Part shown: positions 47,776 to 59,720 of the stretch, piece by piece
Numbering within the stretch: position 1 is the stretch's first letter
Layout of the letters: each line of letters begins with the position of its first letter
From: Mercurialis annua
Lineage: Eukaryota > Streptophyta > Magnoliopsida > Malpighiales > Euphorbiaceae
Direction of reading: 5' to 3'
DNA: 64,000 bases
NCBI RefSeq assembly: GCF_937616625.2
Contig: NC_065571.1
Span: forward strand, 15,440,501 to 15,504,500
Translations under genes and position numbers: made by a program
Notes under the pieces: generated by a model
What the model saw: the letters and a program-made list of their open reading frames with translations, nothing else
Databases searched by the model: none
What the model was told of the DNA's origin: nothing

Positions 47776-48523
47776 TGATAACGTAGTAATATAATTAGTA
47801 GGGGCGAAGCAACCCCGCTAAGAACGAACATCGCTAAGTTAAGCATCTTACCGACTTAGTACCAACAACAGATCTCGGGCAAAGACAATCAAGAGACACT
47901 TTGACCGAACACAGGAACCCGGAAACACGTGATATAACCGATCACCACGGGATCATAGACCACGTGACCTGGGCGGTCACCAGACCGAAGACATCTGAGT
48001 ACCATCCCGGACGTACACATTAGACAACGTCGGATCGAAAACTCCGTCCGAGCTTCAGACTGAAAGTATAAAAGCCGGTCTCGACAGTCCGGATAAACGA
48101 GCTCCGAGATCTTGCGATTATCCACACTCACGTGTAACAGATCTTTAGACCACAGAAGATCCTCTGACAGGTGCGTGAGGAATGTTCCCTGCACCTGACA
48201 CGCCCAACAAACCACGCCCAATACGGGGGATATCCGCCACGTAAGCATAACAAAATTCTGGGACCATAAGAAGGAGAGCCTGTCAGCGAGGCAAGGTTTG
48301 CACCTAAACCCTAACTATAAAAGGAGGTTTAAGGTGCAAACCCCAGGTAATTTCTTTTTCACTCTCTAAATCATCTTCTTCCTTTCTCTTCTTCTTCTTT
48401 CCTCCATTGAAATTTACTTAAGCGTTGGAGCGAACGTCCGGTGACCCCCCCGGAAGTTCCATCTGACCTCTGCTGCTTATCTGTGCAGGTTGAGCAGATC
48501 GGATCTCATTTGGTGATTTATCA
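47776..48523 (+). mobile_element. Solo LTR of a gypsy (Tat-like) element
   Basis: 748 bp beginning TGATAACG and ending GATTTATCA, flanked by ATAAT at 47771-47775 and 48524-48528. Removing it restores the copia gag frame. TATA box TATAAAAG is at 48316-48323, with CT-rich leader after it. The end resembles the gag-only element's LTR in layout (CCGG-rich, then GCAGGTT), so a Tat-like origin is likely. No internal region, so it arose by LTR-LTR recombination. Confidence 0.9.
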
Positions 48524-48721
48524 ATAATTTTGTCCATTCAATGGTGGAGAAACTAAAACCAAAGATGGATTTTCATTAGGATGAAGATAATACGGGCTTG
48601 ATGGATTTTATGAATCTAAAATTGTAAATGACATTGTTAAGGTTTAGATGAAGATTGCATAAGATTGAGATTAAGATTGAGTATTCGCAGATGATGCTTT
48701 GAAAAAATAAAATGCTCTGAT

Positions 48722-49205
48722 GGTTTGGCAGCGTCCCGAAGCTGGCTGCTTCAAAGCCAATGTTGATGCAGCCATTTTTGCCGAGGAGGGTAGAGCTGGG
48801 GTTAGTTGTGTGGTTCGGAATGACTAGGGAGAATTAGTTTAGGCGAGGCGAGTTTGTTTTGATGGTTCTTTAGATCTAAGGGCTACGTAAGCGATGGGAA
48901 TCCGAGAAGCGTTAAGTTGGCTTAAGGGGTGAGGGATTCTCACAATCAAATTTGACGCTATGGACGTCATCTTGGATATTTGAAACCCGGAGAGGGCGGT
49001 TGGTGATGTGTTGATCGAAGATTGCACTATGCTTGCGAAACAGTACAATAATGTGTCTTTTGTTTTTGTAAGGCGGTCTGCGAACGTAGCTGCGCATGTG
49101 TTAGCGCGTAATGCTCGTTCTTTGTCAGGTCATCGGGAGTGGAGCTCTCATTTTCCGATTACCTTACATCTATATCTGTTTCGAATTATCTTAATGAAGA
49201 TTTCT
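48722..49205 (+). pseudogene. LINE RNase H domain remnant
   Basis: The frame VWQRPEAGCFKANVDAAIFA continues through GVSCVVRND, AMGIREALSWL and IEDCTMLAKQYNNVSFVFV, ending RRSANVAAHVLARNARSL, the RVT_3-type RNase H of plant L1 elements. At least four stops interrupt it. The last codons precede the A-run that marks the LINE 3' end. Confidence 0.87.
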
Positions 49206-49240
49206 TGATTGTCAAAAAAAAAATTACTTATTTGGATATT

Positions 49241-49376
49241 AATTTAATTTAAAAGGTCAAGTTACACCAAGTTTAAGTTAAGGGACTTGAGTATTGTTTA
49301 ACAAAAAGTAGAAGGGTATATGAATATGTTTTGTGAAGTTTAAAACACACTTTGGACCGGGAAGAATCAGAGAAAA
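49241..49376 (+). promoter_or_regulatory. Presumed proximal promoter and 5' UTR of REX4-like gene
   Basis: Only 136 bp separate the LINE target duplication from the REX4 ATG. No clear TATA box was found. The upstream half of the original promoter now lies at 23.5-23.8 kb. Confidence 0.45.
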
Positions 49377-52300
49377 ATGGGGAAAGAGGAACAACAGAAG
49401 AAGAAAAACCCTAAGCAGAAGAAGCAGTTGCCCTTAAACCCTAACTGGGCTCAATTTCAACAAGTCACTCTCTTTCTCTTCACTTCATTGTTTGTTTGCT
49501 CTCATATCTTCAGTTTTGCTAACACAAAATTTCTTTGGTTTATGCAGAAACTTAAAAGCCATGGTTCTAGGCCTTCAAGACCCTCAAATGATTCAAAATC
49601 CGATACCCAGAACTCCATTTTAGGTGAATTTATAGCCTAACTATTGTAATTCAACTATTTTTTTCATTATTTTCAATCTTAAAGAACGAAGAAAACTGCC
49701 CGCACTAAGCCTCAGCCGTCGGCGTCAGGGTCACGGGTCCATACCCCGGCTATGCCCTTTCTATAAAATAGTGGTTGGAGCTGACTGCTGGCCGTAATAG
49801 CCCGGATTTGTCAGGTATGTGGACTTGCGGGTGGTCCACATCCCGGACTTTGACAATGATCCTGGGTTTCGTAGCCATTTTTTTGTTGGGTTATCTTGTT
49901 CTTTTGTTGAATTTTGCGCGTGTATACGTAAAAGCTGATTGATGGCTGTATTAAGCTTCTGTCTTCGTTATATTTTGTTTCGTGAAGCAAAGAATCAGTA
50001 TTGGTTTTTCATATACTTTACATGAATGTGTTCATTTTGAATCTGCTAGTTTGAATTATTGCATGTACTGTATTCAATAGATTACCAGCTGCTCTTAGGA
50101 GCCTTGAACAGATTTTGATTTCGAAAGCAAGAGAAAATGACATTTTTGTGTATACTATCGTTATTTTGTATAGGGAAGCGTAAGGAGAGGCCCGATGCAG
50201 AATCTGATGAATCTCAAATAAATCCTCTCGCTCCAACTAATGATGATTTCAGGTGATTATTATTGTAGTATGCCAATTCGTCTGTATCAGTTTATGCAAA
50301 ATCTGAATACATATCCGCATCATTTACAATACCAACATTTTCTTATAAGTTCGAACAAAAAATAGTTGCTTAAAAAAATTGCAGCCTTACTAGGACTTAC
50401 TTTTACATTTTTTATGAGGTCGTCGTAATGCTGCACATTCTCATTCAGTATTTTTCAACCTGTTGAAACTAATAGATTTAATAAAAAGGAAATTAATACC
50501 GTTTAAGTATAAACTTCTTTTGATGAAAGTAAGGGATTTTTTTTGAACTTATATATTACATATGCTAATAGTATTATTCTAACTGTAATATCTAATTCTT
50601 TTTCGTAATCGAAAACAATAGGTTGAAATATCTCTTCGAATTATAAATGTAACCAGCTCAAGCTCTCTTTTACAATTTTACAAGTTGAGATGTTAAAGTC
50701 GAGTAGTCAACTATTGTGTTACAATTTTCAGTTGTTTTCTAGTTTCCATTTATTATCTTAGCTAATCAGTTATTACAGTTTGACAGATGTAATAGCCATG
50801 GATTGTGAAATGGTTGGCATTGGTCAAGCAAACAAAAGTGCTCTTGGACGAATTACACTGGTATTCATTGGTCACATTCATGTTTGTTTTAATGCATTTT
50901 TCTTGGCAGTATTTGTTGCTATACAATGTAAAGGTCAGTATCATGACTGATAGTGCATACTTCAGAATCGGTTGAGGCACTTTTGCTGATGTTGTAGTTG
51001 CATCGTTCAAGATAAGAACATTTTTCTGGTTGTGTATTCCTTGTTTAGTCCATAATTGCCAAGGAAAACCTACTAACTGGCTTGTAACCGAGTATAATAT
51101 TCCCTTTATTTTGTTTATCAGCCTTTCTATCTCAAGGGCATACGAATGTTACTAGATACTTTACATGAAGTGTCAAATGATGCAGTAAAACTTCAATAGA
51201 AGAGATAATAATGTTGTCTATTGCACTAGGAATTTTCAGGATCTCTATATTATTATGTTTATAACTATTTTAAAATGCATTTTTGATGCCTTTGATGATC
51301 ATTACTTCAGTTGGTGACAGGTAAATCAGTGGGGGAATGTCATATTTGATGAGTTTGTTCGCCCAATAGAACGTGTTACTGATTTCCGTACAGCAATTAG
51401 TGGCATACGACCCCAACACTTGAAGAAAGGTTGGTTGGTTTCGTTTCTTTTATAACATACTTTAAGAATTTGCAGATTGTGTAAAAGTCAAGTTGTTAGA
51501 CTCTAGAAACATTTACTTTGTTTGCTGAAGCACCAATTTATCTTCTTTTTCTCATTTTACTTTCTAAGAAATTTAAAAAATTACTGAACAAGACCGTGAT
51601 TCTTTGTTTAATCCATTTTGATGGGCTATGAACTTATTTTAGGTTGACGTTGTTGTATTTGTCAAGATATGTACAGTTGAAATGCAATATTTCTTTTTGC
51701 TATTCTTCTCTGTCTCTCTCTGGAGCATAGAGCTATTCTTTTAGTGGTCTTTCTTTGCCCTTACTGATGTCCGGGTATGTTGCGCTCTCACTCAATCGCC
51801 TCCATGAGGGTGAAGGGCATTATGATGTTCTTGGATTGCAACAGAAGTACAGAATATCTAATAATATATTGATCATGAAACATTTTTTGCTTCATTCAAA
51901 ACTATATTATTTAGAATTTACCAAACATAGAAATAATAAGCTAGTTGATTGTGGTGCTCTCTAAGCTTTTATTTAATGTATTTATCATGCTAAATAAGCA
52001 TATTATTTATAATAATGCTTAAAGCCTTAAACTCTCTTCATTTGTCAATTTTAATATTTTGTTCTAAAATGTGTATGTTTGTGCTCAGCGTGTACTGCAG
52101 GATTGTGCATCCCTAATAATTTGCGTAGCGCTGCTGTATATGTTTTGTTAAAATAAAACTAAAAATAAATTTGCCTAATCAATGTATTTCAAGCCGATTC
52201 TGTACATTGAACAAAGCCTTCGAGTTAATGCATTGCTGCTGTGTTGGTGTTATTTGCAGCAAAGGCTTTCCCAATTGTTCAGAAGAATGTCGGAGAGCTG

Positions 52301-53643
52301 ATTAAAGGAAGGATTCTTGTAGGCCATGCCTTATCCAATGATTTTAAGGTCTTTCATATGTCGTTTTCTTGTATTGTTGAACTGAACATCGACAGCCGTT
52401 TGGATGATTGAATCTTAGGTAATTTTATTTTCTTTGAGCAGGCACTGCTAATGAGCCATCCAAAAAAGGACTTGCGAGATACTTCGGAGTATCAACCCTT
52501 TCTCAAGTACTTATGATACCTTTGCTTTTTTCATGATAAAAGTAGCAATTACTAGATTATGTTTTTAGATATGCTATCATGTCTGCTCATGATAGGGGTT
52601 GTGGTTTTGCAGGGAGCGACACCGAAAGGCGCTTCGGCATCTTGCTTCAGAGTTCCTTGGCGTCGAGATACAGAATGGGGAGCACTGCTCTGTAAGCGCT
52701 GTTGTTTGTGCACGTTTTCTGGAATTCTGAATTTATTGCACACCTTTGTCTTTGTAAGGCTATTGATTTCAAGACTTCAAATTAGATATCCTGGCTATAG
52801 ACACTGAAAATTAGCTTCAGTGAAGTTGGAGAAAAATGATTTGTGCATCTTGTGGCAGCAATTTAGGGGTATAATTGAGTCTAGTCAACTCGCCAGCAAC
52901 TCGTGAATAACTTGAAAAATGCTTGAGAGTTGAGACTGGCTTAATATTATTGGAGCCAAGCTTGAATATCAAGATACTCGGTTCGGTCTGGCAGGTTCAC
53001 GAGCCCAATCGGGCTTTAGTGAATTTACTTTTTTATCCTTTTAAGTATATGTATTTATATTAATATTTTTTTGTACTAAGACTTAATTTTTAAATATTTA
53101 TACAGATAATCGAGCCTGAGTTGAGATTGATTCTCAATTATTCATCGAGCTTGAGCTTCTAAAATAAAATTTGGTCGTGTTTAAGTCGAGTTATAAGTTT
53201 TTAATTTTAGAGTCAAGTCGAGCTCAAACTTGAACAGTGTTTCAGTGTTTCGACTCAACTCGTTATGCTCGCTAGGCAGCATACATAAAAATATTTACCT
53301 GTCCCCTGAAAGTCGGTGGGTGTTGAGTTGGTGATAACTGCGATTTGTCTAAGTTCCATGTCATGGCATGCCATTTACTTTCTACTTCCTGTAAACGTTA
53401 AAGCTTGATATGCATGAATTATTTTTGGAGTTGACTCACACTTGTTTAACTAATTTGTGTTGGTTTCAGATTGAAGATGCCCGAGCTGCAATGCTGTTGT
53501 ACCAAAGAAACAAAAAAGAATGGGAGAGGAGCTTGAAAGACCGAATAAGGCTCAAGCAAAAACAGAAGAAACGCAAGCCGAAGAAGAAACCAAAAGAGGT
53601 GGATGCCCCAGACGGGAACTGTGATCTTGTTGTTGCTTCATAA
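49377..53643 (+). CDS. REX4-like DEDDh RNA exonuclease
   Basis: Predicted 279-aa protein from nine exons: 49377-49463, 49548-49623, 50174-50252, 50779-50860, 51321-51429, 52260-52348, 52442-52506, 52613-52691 and 53470-53643. All phases agree. The Lys-rich N-terminus is followed by the exonuclease domain: MDCEMVG (D89, E91), HALSNDF (D172), HCSIEDA (H220, D225), which is the complete DEDDh set. The tail is strongly basic (KQKQKKRKPKKKPKE), as expected for a nucleolar protein. REX4/XPMC2 homologues act in 3' end processing of rRNA precursors; the exact plant role is inferred. The length is typical. The first intron (84 bp) stays in frame if retained. Confidence 0.93.
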
Positions 53644-53940
53644 CATTGGCTGGTAATGATGATTTTGCTAAAATGTGCGAAGGTCCTACGACAGAACTTA
53701 CATGGCTGGATGAGGTAGGAAGATGCATTACCTGAAAATTTTGATTTTGAAAGTTTTGGATATTGAGCTATATAACCAATACTGATTATGTCACAGCTCG
53801 AGAGGGATACAAAATAGTGCGAATTTTTCTTTCTTCGGGTTAGCATATTTAACAAAGAAATTTTAAAGTTTCATATTTAATGTAGGATGAATATTTCTTT
53901 AAAGGTAGAACAGTATTTACATAGTTGCTTGAATAATCTG
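53644..53940 (+). other. 3' UTR of the REX4-like gene
   Basis: AT-rich sequence after the stop codon with no other feature. It ends where the duplicated block begins. Confidence 0.5.
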
Positions 53941-54330
53941 TTTTTATTTGTCAAACTTCATCAAGTCTAAACTGATGACTTCCGCTCCGCCATATCAAGG
54001 TGACACTTTACTTTTGAATTATATCCCTCACCGTGCCCCCTTTGAGCATTTTGAGCTAATATTTGAATTGTTTTTTTATGAAAATAAAAGATAAATTATC
54101 GAACTGTTTTGCTAATAAAATGTGGTCATCGATCAATATATCTTTGTCATATATAAACTAATTTGTGACATTAGAAACTGAGTATTGACATTCAATTTAA
54201 GTATTACTTGACGGATGCTTTATAGAAAAGGGGCAAATAAACTTTTTCTATAAAGAGAATAAATTTTCCATAAAAAGAGAAAAAAACTGTTGTAATGCCA
54301 GATATAAAAATAAATTACGGTAACTCTTAA

Positions 54331-55510
54331 GGCCATCTCCAATGCATGTCACTTGTTTTAAAACAAGTGACATTTCATCTCCAATGTATCACTTGTTTTA
54401 AAACAAGTGACACCAAAATCCCCTCTCTCATCAAATTAGATGATTTACTATTTGGAGTCACCTATTTACTATTCATTATTTTATTATTTGGTAAAAGTAC
54501 AATTCAATACTTTTAATTTGTTTTTTTATATAATTCAAGACATTTATAATTGAAGACTTAAATATATATGAATATATATAAATACTCCCTCCGTCCCACT
54601 CTAATTGACAAAATATGGAATTTTTGGTGTCCCATTCTAATTGACAAAACTAGCATAACTATAATTTTTTTCTTTAATTTTCCATCTTTACCCTCATTTA
54701 AAGTCATGTCTTTTATGGAAAAATGGTGAATATTTAATGAAAATTTAACTAATATACTAATAGCATTAATTAGCTCTATTATCAATAGAAGGGTATACAA
54801 GTAACTCTCTATATCATTTATTAGTTTGTATTGGTTATTATAATTTAGTTATTTTGTCAATTAGAGTGGGACGGAGGGAGTATTATTTATTTATAATATT
54901 ATAGAATAATTTTACACATAAAAATATTTAAATATTATAATCATTTACTTTTCATAAATTATTAAAATTATTATATAAATAATTTAACGGGACAATAATT
55001 TAAAAATATTATTACATTAATAATTTAACGAGACGAGAACACAACAACATTACATAATACGATACGGTAATATAAAAACATTACATAATCGCTTTGTGGA
55101 GTCGACATTGTAATTGTGATGATTAAATTATGTAATCGCTTATTTATAGTCTTTTGATTGTGTTAATTTGAATAAATTATTGTAATTTTTTAAGTCATTT
55201 TAATAAAAATTAAGTTTTAAATAATATGAATATTTATAATATAAATTATTTAATTATTTTTTATTTTATAAAATTTAATTATTATTATTATTATTATTAT
55301 TATATATTATTTGAACTAATATGTAACAAAAATAAATTTATGGGTGTTATTGATAAAAGTGTATAAATGTTAAAGTAAAAAAATGATTAAAATATTAAAA
55401 ATGAAAAGGAATATTTTTTTTAGTGTAGAAAAAAGTGATTGTGGTTGGAGTAGATTTGGTGATAAATCACTTAATTAATATTAAGTGATGCCTTAGGATT
55501 GGAGATGCCC
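54331..55510. mobile_element. Tourist-like MITE, copy 1
   Basis: Ends GGCCATCTCCAAT and ATTGGAGATGCCC are inverted. TAA on both sides could be a 3-bp target duplication of the PIF/Harbinger type. Near the left end ACTTGTTTTAAAACAAGTGA dyads occur twice. A Stowaway MITE sits inside. Confidence 0.7.
54585..54880. mobile_element. Stowaway-type MITE, copy 1
   Basis: 296 bp with terminal inverted repeats CTCCCTCCGTCCCA...TGGGACGGAGGGAG and TA on both sides, the classic Tc1/mariner-type Stowaway signature. No coding content. Confidence 0.93.
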
Positions 55511-55674
55511 TAAGTGATTTCATTTATATTGGTGAAAAGTCATTAATCTTTAATTTTTATTTTGTGATAAATTAAATTTGATGTGTACTTTGTCCAAAAT
55601 AAATGAATTTTTTTCCGTTATCAGCAAAAATAAAAATAAATAGAAAAATTCACTATATGCTTTCTTTATTTATT

Positions 55675-56636
55675 AGGCCCAGCACCACCAAAAGCCTACT
55701 TATTCTCACTATTACTACTCAGCCTATCTTCTTCTTTTTTTACGATCTTCATCTTCATTCTTGCATATCTCTTCTTTTTGTTTTCTTTTTTTACTGTTAA
55801 AATATTCCTTATCAATTTCTCCAAACAAAGCCCAATGAAATCTATTTTCTATTTCTCCGACTACAGTCATGGCACAGGTCACTTAATTCCACCACCGTCA
55901 CAGCGGCACAGTTTCATCTCCGCCTCACCTAATTTTATTTCTCCGCAAAGAACGGCGCCGGGGAGGAGTGGAAGTGAAAACAAAGAAAAGAGGTCAATTG
56001 GTGGATTATTTGTTGCTGATTTTGTTCTTGGTCCTATTTCTTGTGTTAATGAAATTCATAGCGCTATCTTCGACCTTAACCAGTAAATTTTCTTTCTTAC
56101 ATTTTATTACCTTTTTGATTTTTAATCACATGTTGGCTATTGTTGTTTATGTTTTTTCAGTTATCTGATTATGGTGTCGAAATTTCTTCATCGTAATTGG
56201 ACCAGGGAATTGTTGTATTAGACTCAATATAAGAATTGATTTTGTTGATGTTCATGATGTATTTCAAATAGCTATTTTATTTAATCTGCTTGATCTTGAT
56301 GTACTTCAAATAGCTATTTAATTAAATAACTGACTTTGCATTAAAATTGATTAAAAAATTGACTTTGTAAACCGATGACTAGGAATGTCTTCACCGCCAT
56401 TGTGTTCAGGTTTATTTGCTGCTGCAGCTGAGTTTGGATGTTGATTCCAGTATCTAGATCTGGAAGTAAGCTGAGTTCCTCCATAAAAACTAGGATAAGC
56501 GGTTGTGCGACGACTTTGTTTACTGTTGTAGCTGCCATTAGTGAGCCACATATTGGATGTTATTGTTTGACGGTTGATCCAAGTATTTTGGTGATGAAGG
56601 AAGTTTTTAATTTGTATTTATGATCAGGTTTGTCGT
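55675..56636 (+). other. Spacer with an unsupported short ORF
   Basis: A CT-rich start near 55690-55790 and the frame 55778-56086 (MFSFFTVKIFL to IHSAIFDLNQ, 102 aa) look like the 5' end of a gene, but I recognise no domain and find no convincing continuation. It may be a pseudogene fragment. Confidence 0.3.
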
Positions 56637-58440
56637 TGGTTAACCAATGGTTAACTAATGGTTAACCAATAATTTTTGATTTAAAAGAAGACGATTTAGG
56701 TTTTGTTTGACAGTTGCTGTTGTGGAGGTGACGGCGGAGGAGTTTATAATAAAATTTTGTAATTATTTTGTTTGTTGGTTAACCAATGGTTTACTAATGG
56801 TACACCAATAATTTTATTTGTAATTCACTGTTAGTAAACGCTAGGTTAACCGTTGGAAACTTGTAATAATTTCTATTATGATTAATAAATTGTTTGTAAA
56901 CTTGAATTGTGTATTTTAAACATAATGTATTTTAAAAACAAAATTATTTTTAATACATCGTTAGTTGATCGTGAGTAAATCGTCGATAAATTTATAGTTA
57001 ATTTCCATCTTTTAAGATATTAATATAAATTTTGTGATAGTACACCGTTAGCAATAAATTTATAGTTAATTTTCAAAATATTATTTACATCTTTTAAGAA
57101 AAATAGCCAGCAAAGTCGCAATCGTAAAGGACAAAAAAATATAGTAAATTGATAGTAGACCAATAGTTAACTACCTATTAGTTAATTGGTAGTAGACCAT
57201 TAGTAAATTGATAGTAGACCAATAGTTTACTACCTATAAGTTAACTGATAGTAGATCGTAGGTTAACTACTCGTTTAGTAAATCAAAAGATAAACTAATT
57301 TTGTATATATTTATAATACTGATAGTAAATCAATAGTAAATTTATCTTTTAATAAATTGATAGTAAAAAATGTATCTTTTTATCAAAATATTATTTTCAT
57401 CTTTTAAGAAAAATAGCCAACAAGGTCGCAATCGTAAAGGACAAACAAATATCGTATATTGATAGTAGACCAATAGTTAACTACCTATTAGTTAGCGGAT
57501 AGTAGACCGTTACTAAATTGATAGTAGACTAATAGTTAACTACCTATTAGTTAACTGATACTAGACCGAAGTTCACTATTATTAAACCGATTATAAACTA
57601 ATAATGATTTTTTTTTGTATATCGATAGTAAACCAATAGTTGACTATTAGTAAAAACCGATAGTTGAATATTAGTAAACCGATTGTAAAATAACAATTAA
57701 CTTTTTTCATATATCGATAGTAAACCGAAAGCTCATATAAATAATTATGTGCTTAGTTATGATTTTTAATTTTTAGTAAATTGAAACCGTATTAAACTAA
57801 TAGCGAACTTATTTTTATTGTAAAATAAAAGTAATAAAGTTGAAATTAATTTAGTACATTTTTTATAATACCGTTGGTAAACTGATAGTAAATTAAGTAA
57901 CAATTTATTTAATATTTTATAATTTGAAAATAAAAATAGTAAATTAGGTTTTTAAGTAAATCGATAGAATATCATTAGTAAACTTATAGTAAAACTTATG
58001 TTTAGTAAACCAATAGTAGACCGTTAGTAAATTTTATAGTAAAACTTATGTTTAGTAAATCGATAATAAACCGTTACAGAATGTTAGTTAACTTATAGTA
58101 AATTAAAAACTAATGCATAACATTAATAGTAAATCTATTATCAAATTTATTGTGAAAGTATAAGTAAATTATTGGTATATCATTAATAACTCTTTAATAT
58201 GTCATAGTAAGCTTAAATTGAGAGCATGTATTACCTAATGTTAATCCACTGGTAACGTTTTAGTAATCTATTAACAAACTTACAGTGAGAGTATAGGTTA
58301 CCTGATGATTTACCATTGGTAACAATTTAGCAACCTATAAACTAATATTGAACTCATTTTTTGTATATCGATAGTGAACCGATAGTTGACTATTATTAAA
58401 TAGATAGTAAGCTATTAGCAAACTATTAGAAAAAATTGAA
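56637..58440. repeat. Cryptic repeat field of GATAGTAAACC/GTTAACTA words
   Basis: About 1.8 kb built from degenerate units such as TAGTAAACCGATAGTA, GATAGTAGACCAATAGTT and AACTACCTATTAGTT. The first part uses GGTTAACCAATGGTTAAC. The period is not constant (about 10-25 bp). No ORF. Confidence 0.75.
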
Positions 58441-59330
58441 ACTAATTTTGTATATATATAGTGGTAGATCTAAAATTTAAAATTTAAAATTTCGTATATA
58501 TATAGGAGTAAATTCATGGTGAACTTGTGGTAAACTAATTTAAAAATTAAAATTTATAAATCATAATAAAATCAAAATTTATTTTTTAATTAAACCATAA
58601 AATATAACTTTTTATGTATTTTATTTACTTTTTAGAATCTCATAATGGTGCATAAAATTTTTCATGTTTAAAGGATGAAGAATGAGTTGGGTACAATAAC
58701 AGTGGCAAAATCCGAACGTCTAGTTTTAAAAAGATGGGTGCAATAATAATGGAACTTCTTCAAAAATAGAAGAAGAAAGAAACCATAACTTTATAGGTAT
58801 GGTGTGGGTTCATTTAAGCTCTTTTTTAGTCACTGTTTGTCCATTCCTTCACCTCAGCCATCAATTCCAAGCTTTGAAATCTTCACCGCCTTCTTCTTCT
58901 TCTGCTAAAAATCAAATTCATTTTCAATCCTTCACAAAAACCCAAAACAACTGCTCCTTATAAAATTCGTTACTCTCAAAGCCACCGCCGCCGCCGCCTC
59001 CTCATCTAATAATACTCTTCACTCTATCAGATCTTCTGCTATTACGTTTTTCCAATCCATTAATCTATCTTCTTGCTGTTTGATTTTGAAACGCGAAACC
59101 CTAGAAATTAATCAAATAATTCGCACAAATAGGGAAAACGATGAAGAACTGAAAATGAACCGATGAAAAAGGGAAACAAATTTGGGAGATTCGTTGGAAA
59201 TTGTAGTTTTCAAAATAAAAAATTTATTTTTGCAACAAATTTTGGTCAAATCGTAAATTTTAATTAGTTTTAGTCAATAGGTATTCTTGAGAATATTTAG
59301 GTGTTTTGAAGGTAGTTGTCTAAAAAACCC
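58441..59330. other. Spacer before duplicated block copy 2
   Basis: AT-rich, with a stretch near 58790-59130 (CT- and CCGCCGCCG-rich) resembling a gene leader. No coding region was recognised. Confidence 0.35.
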
Positions 59331-59720
59331 TTTTTATTTGTCAAACTTCATCAAGTCTAAACTGATGACTTCCGCTCCGCCATATCAAGGTGACACTTTA
59401 CTTTTGAATTATATCCCTCACCGTGCCCCCTTTGAGCATTTTGAGCTAATATTTGAATTGTTTTTTTATGAAAATAAAAGATAAATTATCGAACTGTTTT
59501 GCTAATAAAATGTGGTCATCGATCAATATATCTTTGTCATATATAAACTAATTTGTGACATTAGAAACTGAGTATTGACATTCAATTTAAGTATTACTTG
59601 ACGGATGCTTTATATAAAAGGGGCAAATAAACTTTTTCTATAAAGAGAATAAATTTTCCATAAAAAGAGAAAAAAATTGTTTTAATGCCAGATATAAAAA
59701 TAAATTACGGTAACTTTTAA

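Larger units (their letters stand above)
46788..48640 (-). pseudogene. Copia gag remnant, split by a solo LTR
   Basis: The N-terminus lies beyond the solo LTR: YYLHPNENPSLVLVSPPLNG at about 48590-48530 joins across the empty site to QNYYSWFRSMRMCLLSKNKL at 47775-47700. The zinc knuckle CSHCGLFGHTIDIC is at about 46960. A poly-G run (coding strand) near 47011-47038 disrupts the frame just upstream of it. Stops and shifts occur at 47330-47560. Confidence 0.82.
24726..48721 (-). mobile_element. Ty1/copia retrotransposon, split and lacking its 5' LTR
   Basis: Own sequence is 24726-25863, 44133-47770 and 48529-48721, about 5 kb. The order on the minus strand is gag, protease, integrase, RT, RNase H, which is Ty1/copia. 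The 3' LTR is 24726-24863. At the other end the element stops at GCTCTGAT (48714-48721), the reverse complement of part of a tRNA-iMet primer site, and LINE sequence follows directly. The 5' LTR has therefore been lost. Short LTR and RT residues suggest the Ale/Ivana group, not proven. Many frameshifts and stops. Confidence 0.85.
23812..49221 (+). mobile_element. 5'-truncated LINE (L1-type), outer shell of the nest
   Basis: LINE sequence occupies 23812-23946, 24651-24725 and 48722-49221; the rest is later insertions. The left part gives ICWRLWI and then LAWQAARRKKQ-like residues, the link before the RNase H domain of plant L1 elements. The right part is the RNase H. The 3' end is an A-run at 49214-49223. 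The flanks carry AATTACTTATTTGGATATT at 23793-23811 and 49222-49240, a 19-bp target duplication now 25.4 kb apart. Several stops show that it is old. Confidence 0.85.
53941..55674 (+). repeat. 1.73-kb duplicated block, copy 1
   Basis: Begins TTTTTATTTGTCAAACTTC and ends CTTTATTTATT. It matches 59331-61060 nearly base for base, including the nested MITEs. It does not have TG...CA ends, so it is not an LTR. No coding content. Confidence 0.9.

Noticed and set aside
54558..54800. 80-aa ORF, with an identical copy at 59948-60190
   Set aside because: Lies within the Stowaway MITE, has no homology, and is duplicated only because the block is.
55778..56086. 102-aa ORF as a real gene
   Set aside because: No domain, no supported splice partners and no neighbours suggesting function; kept only as a note.
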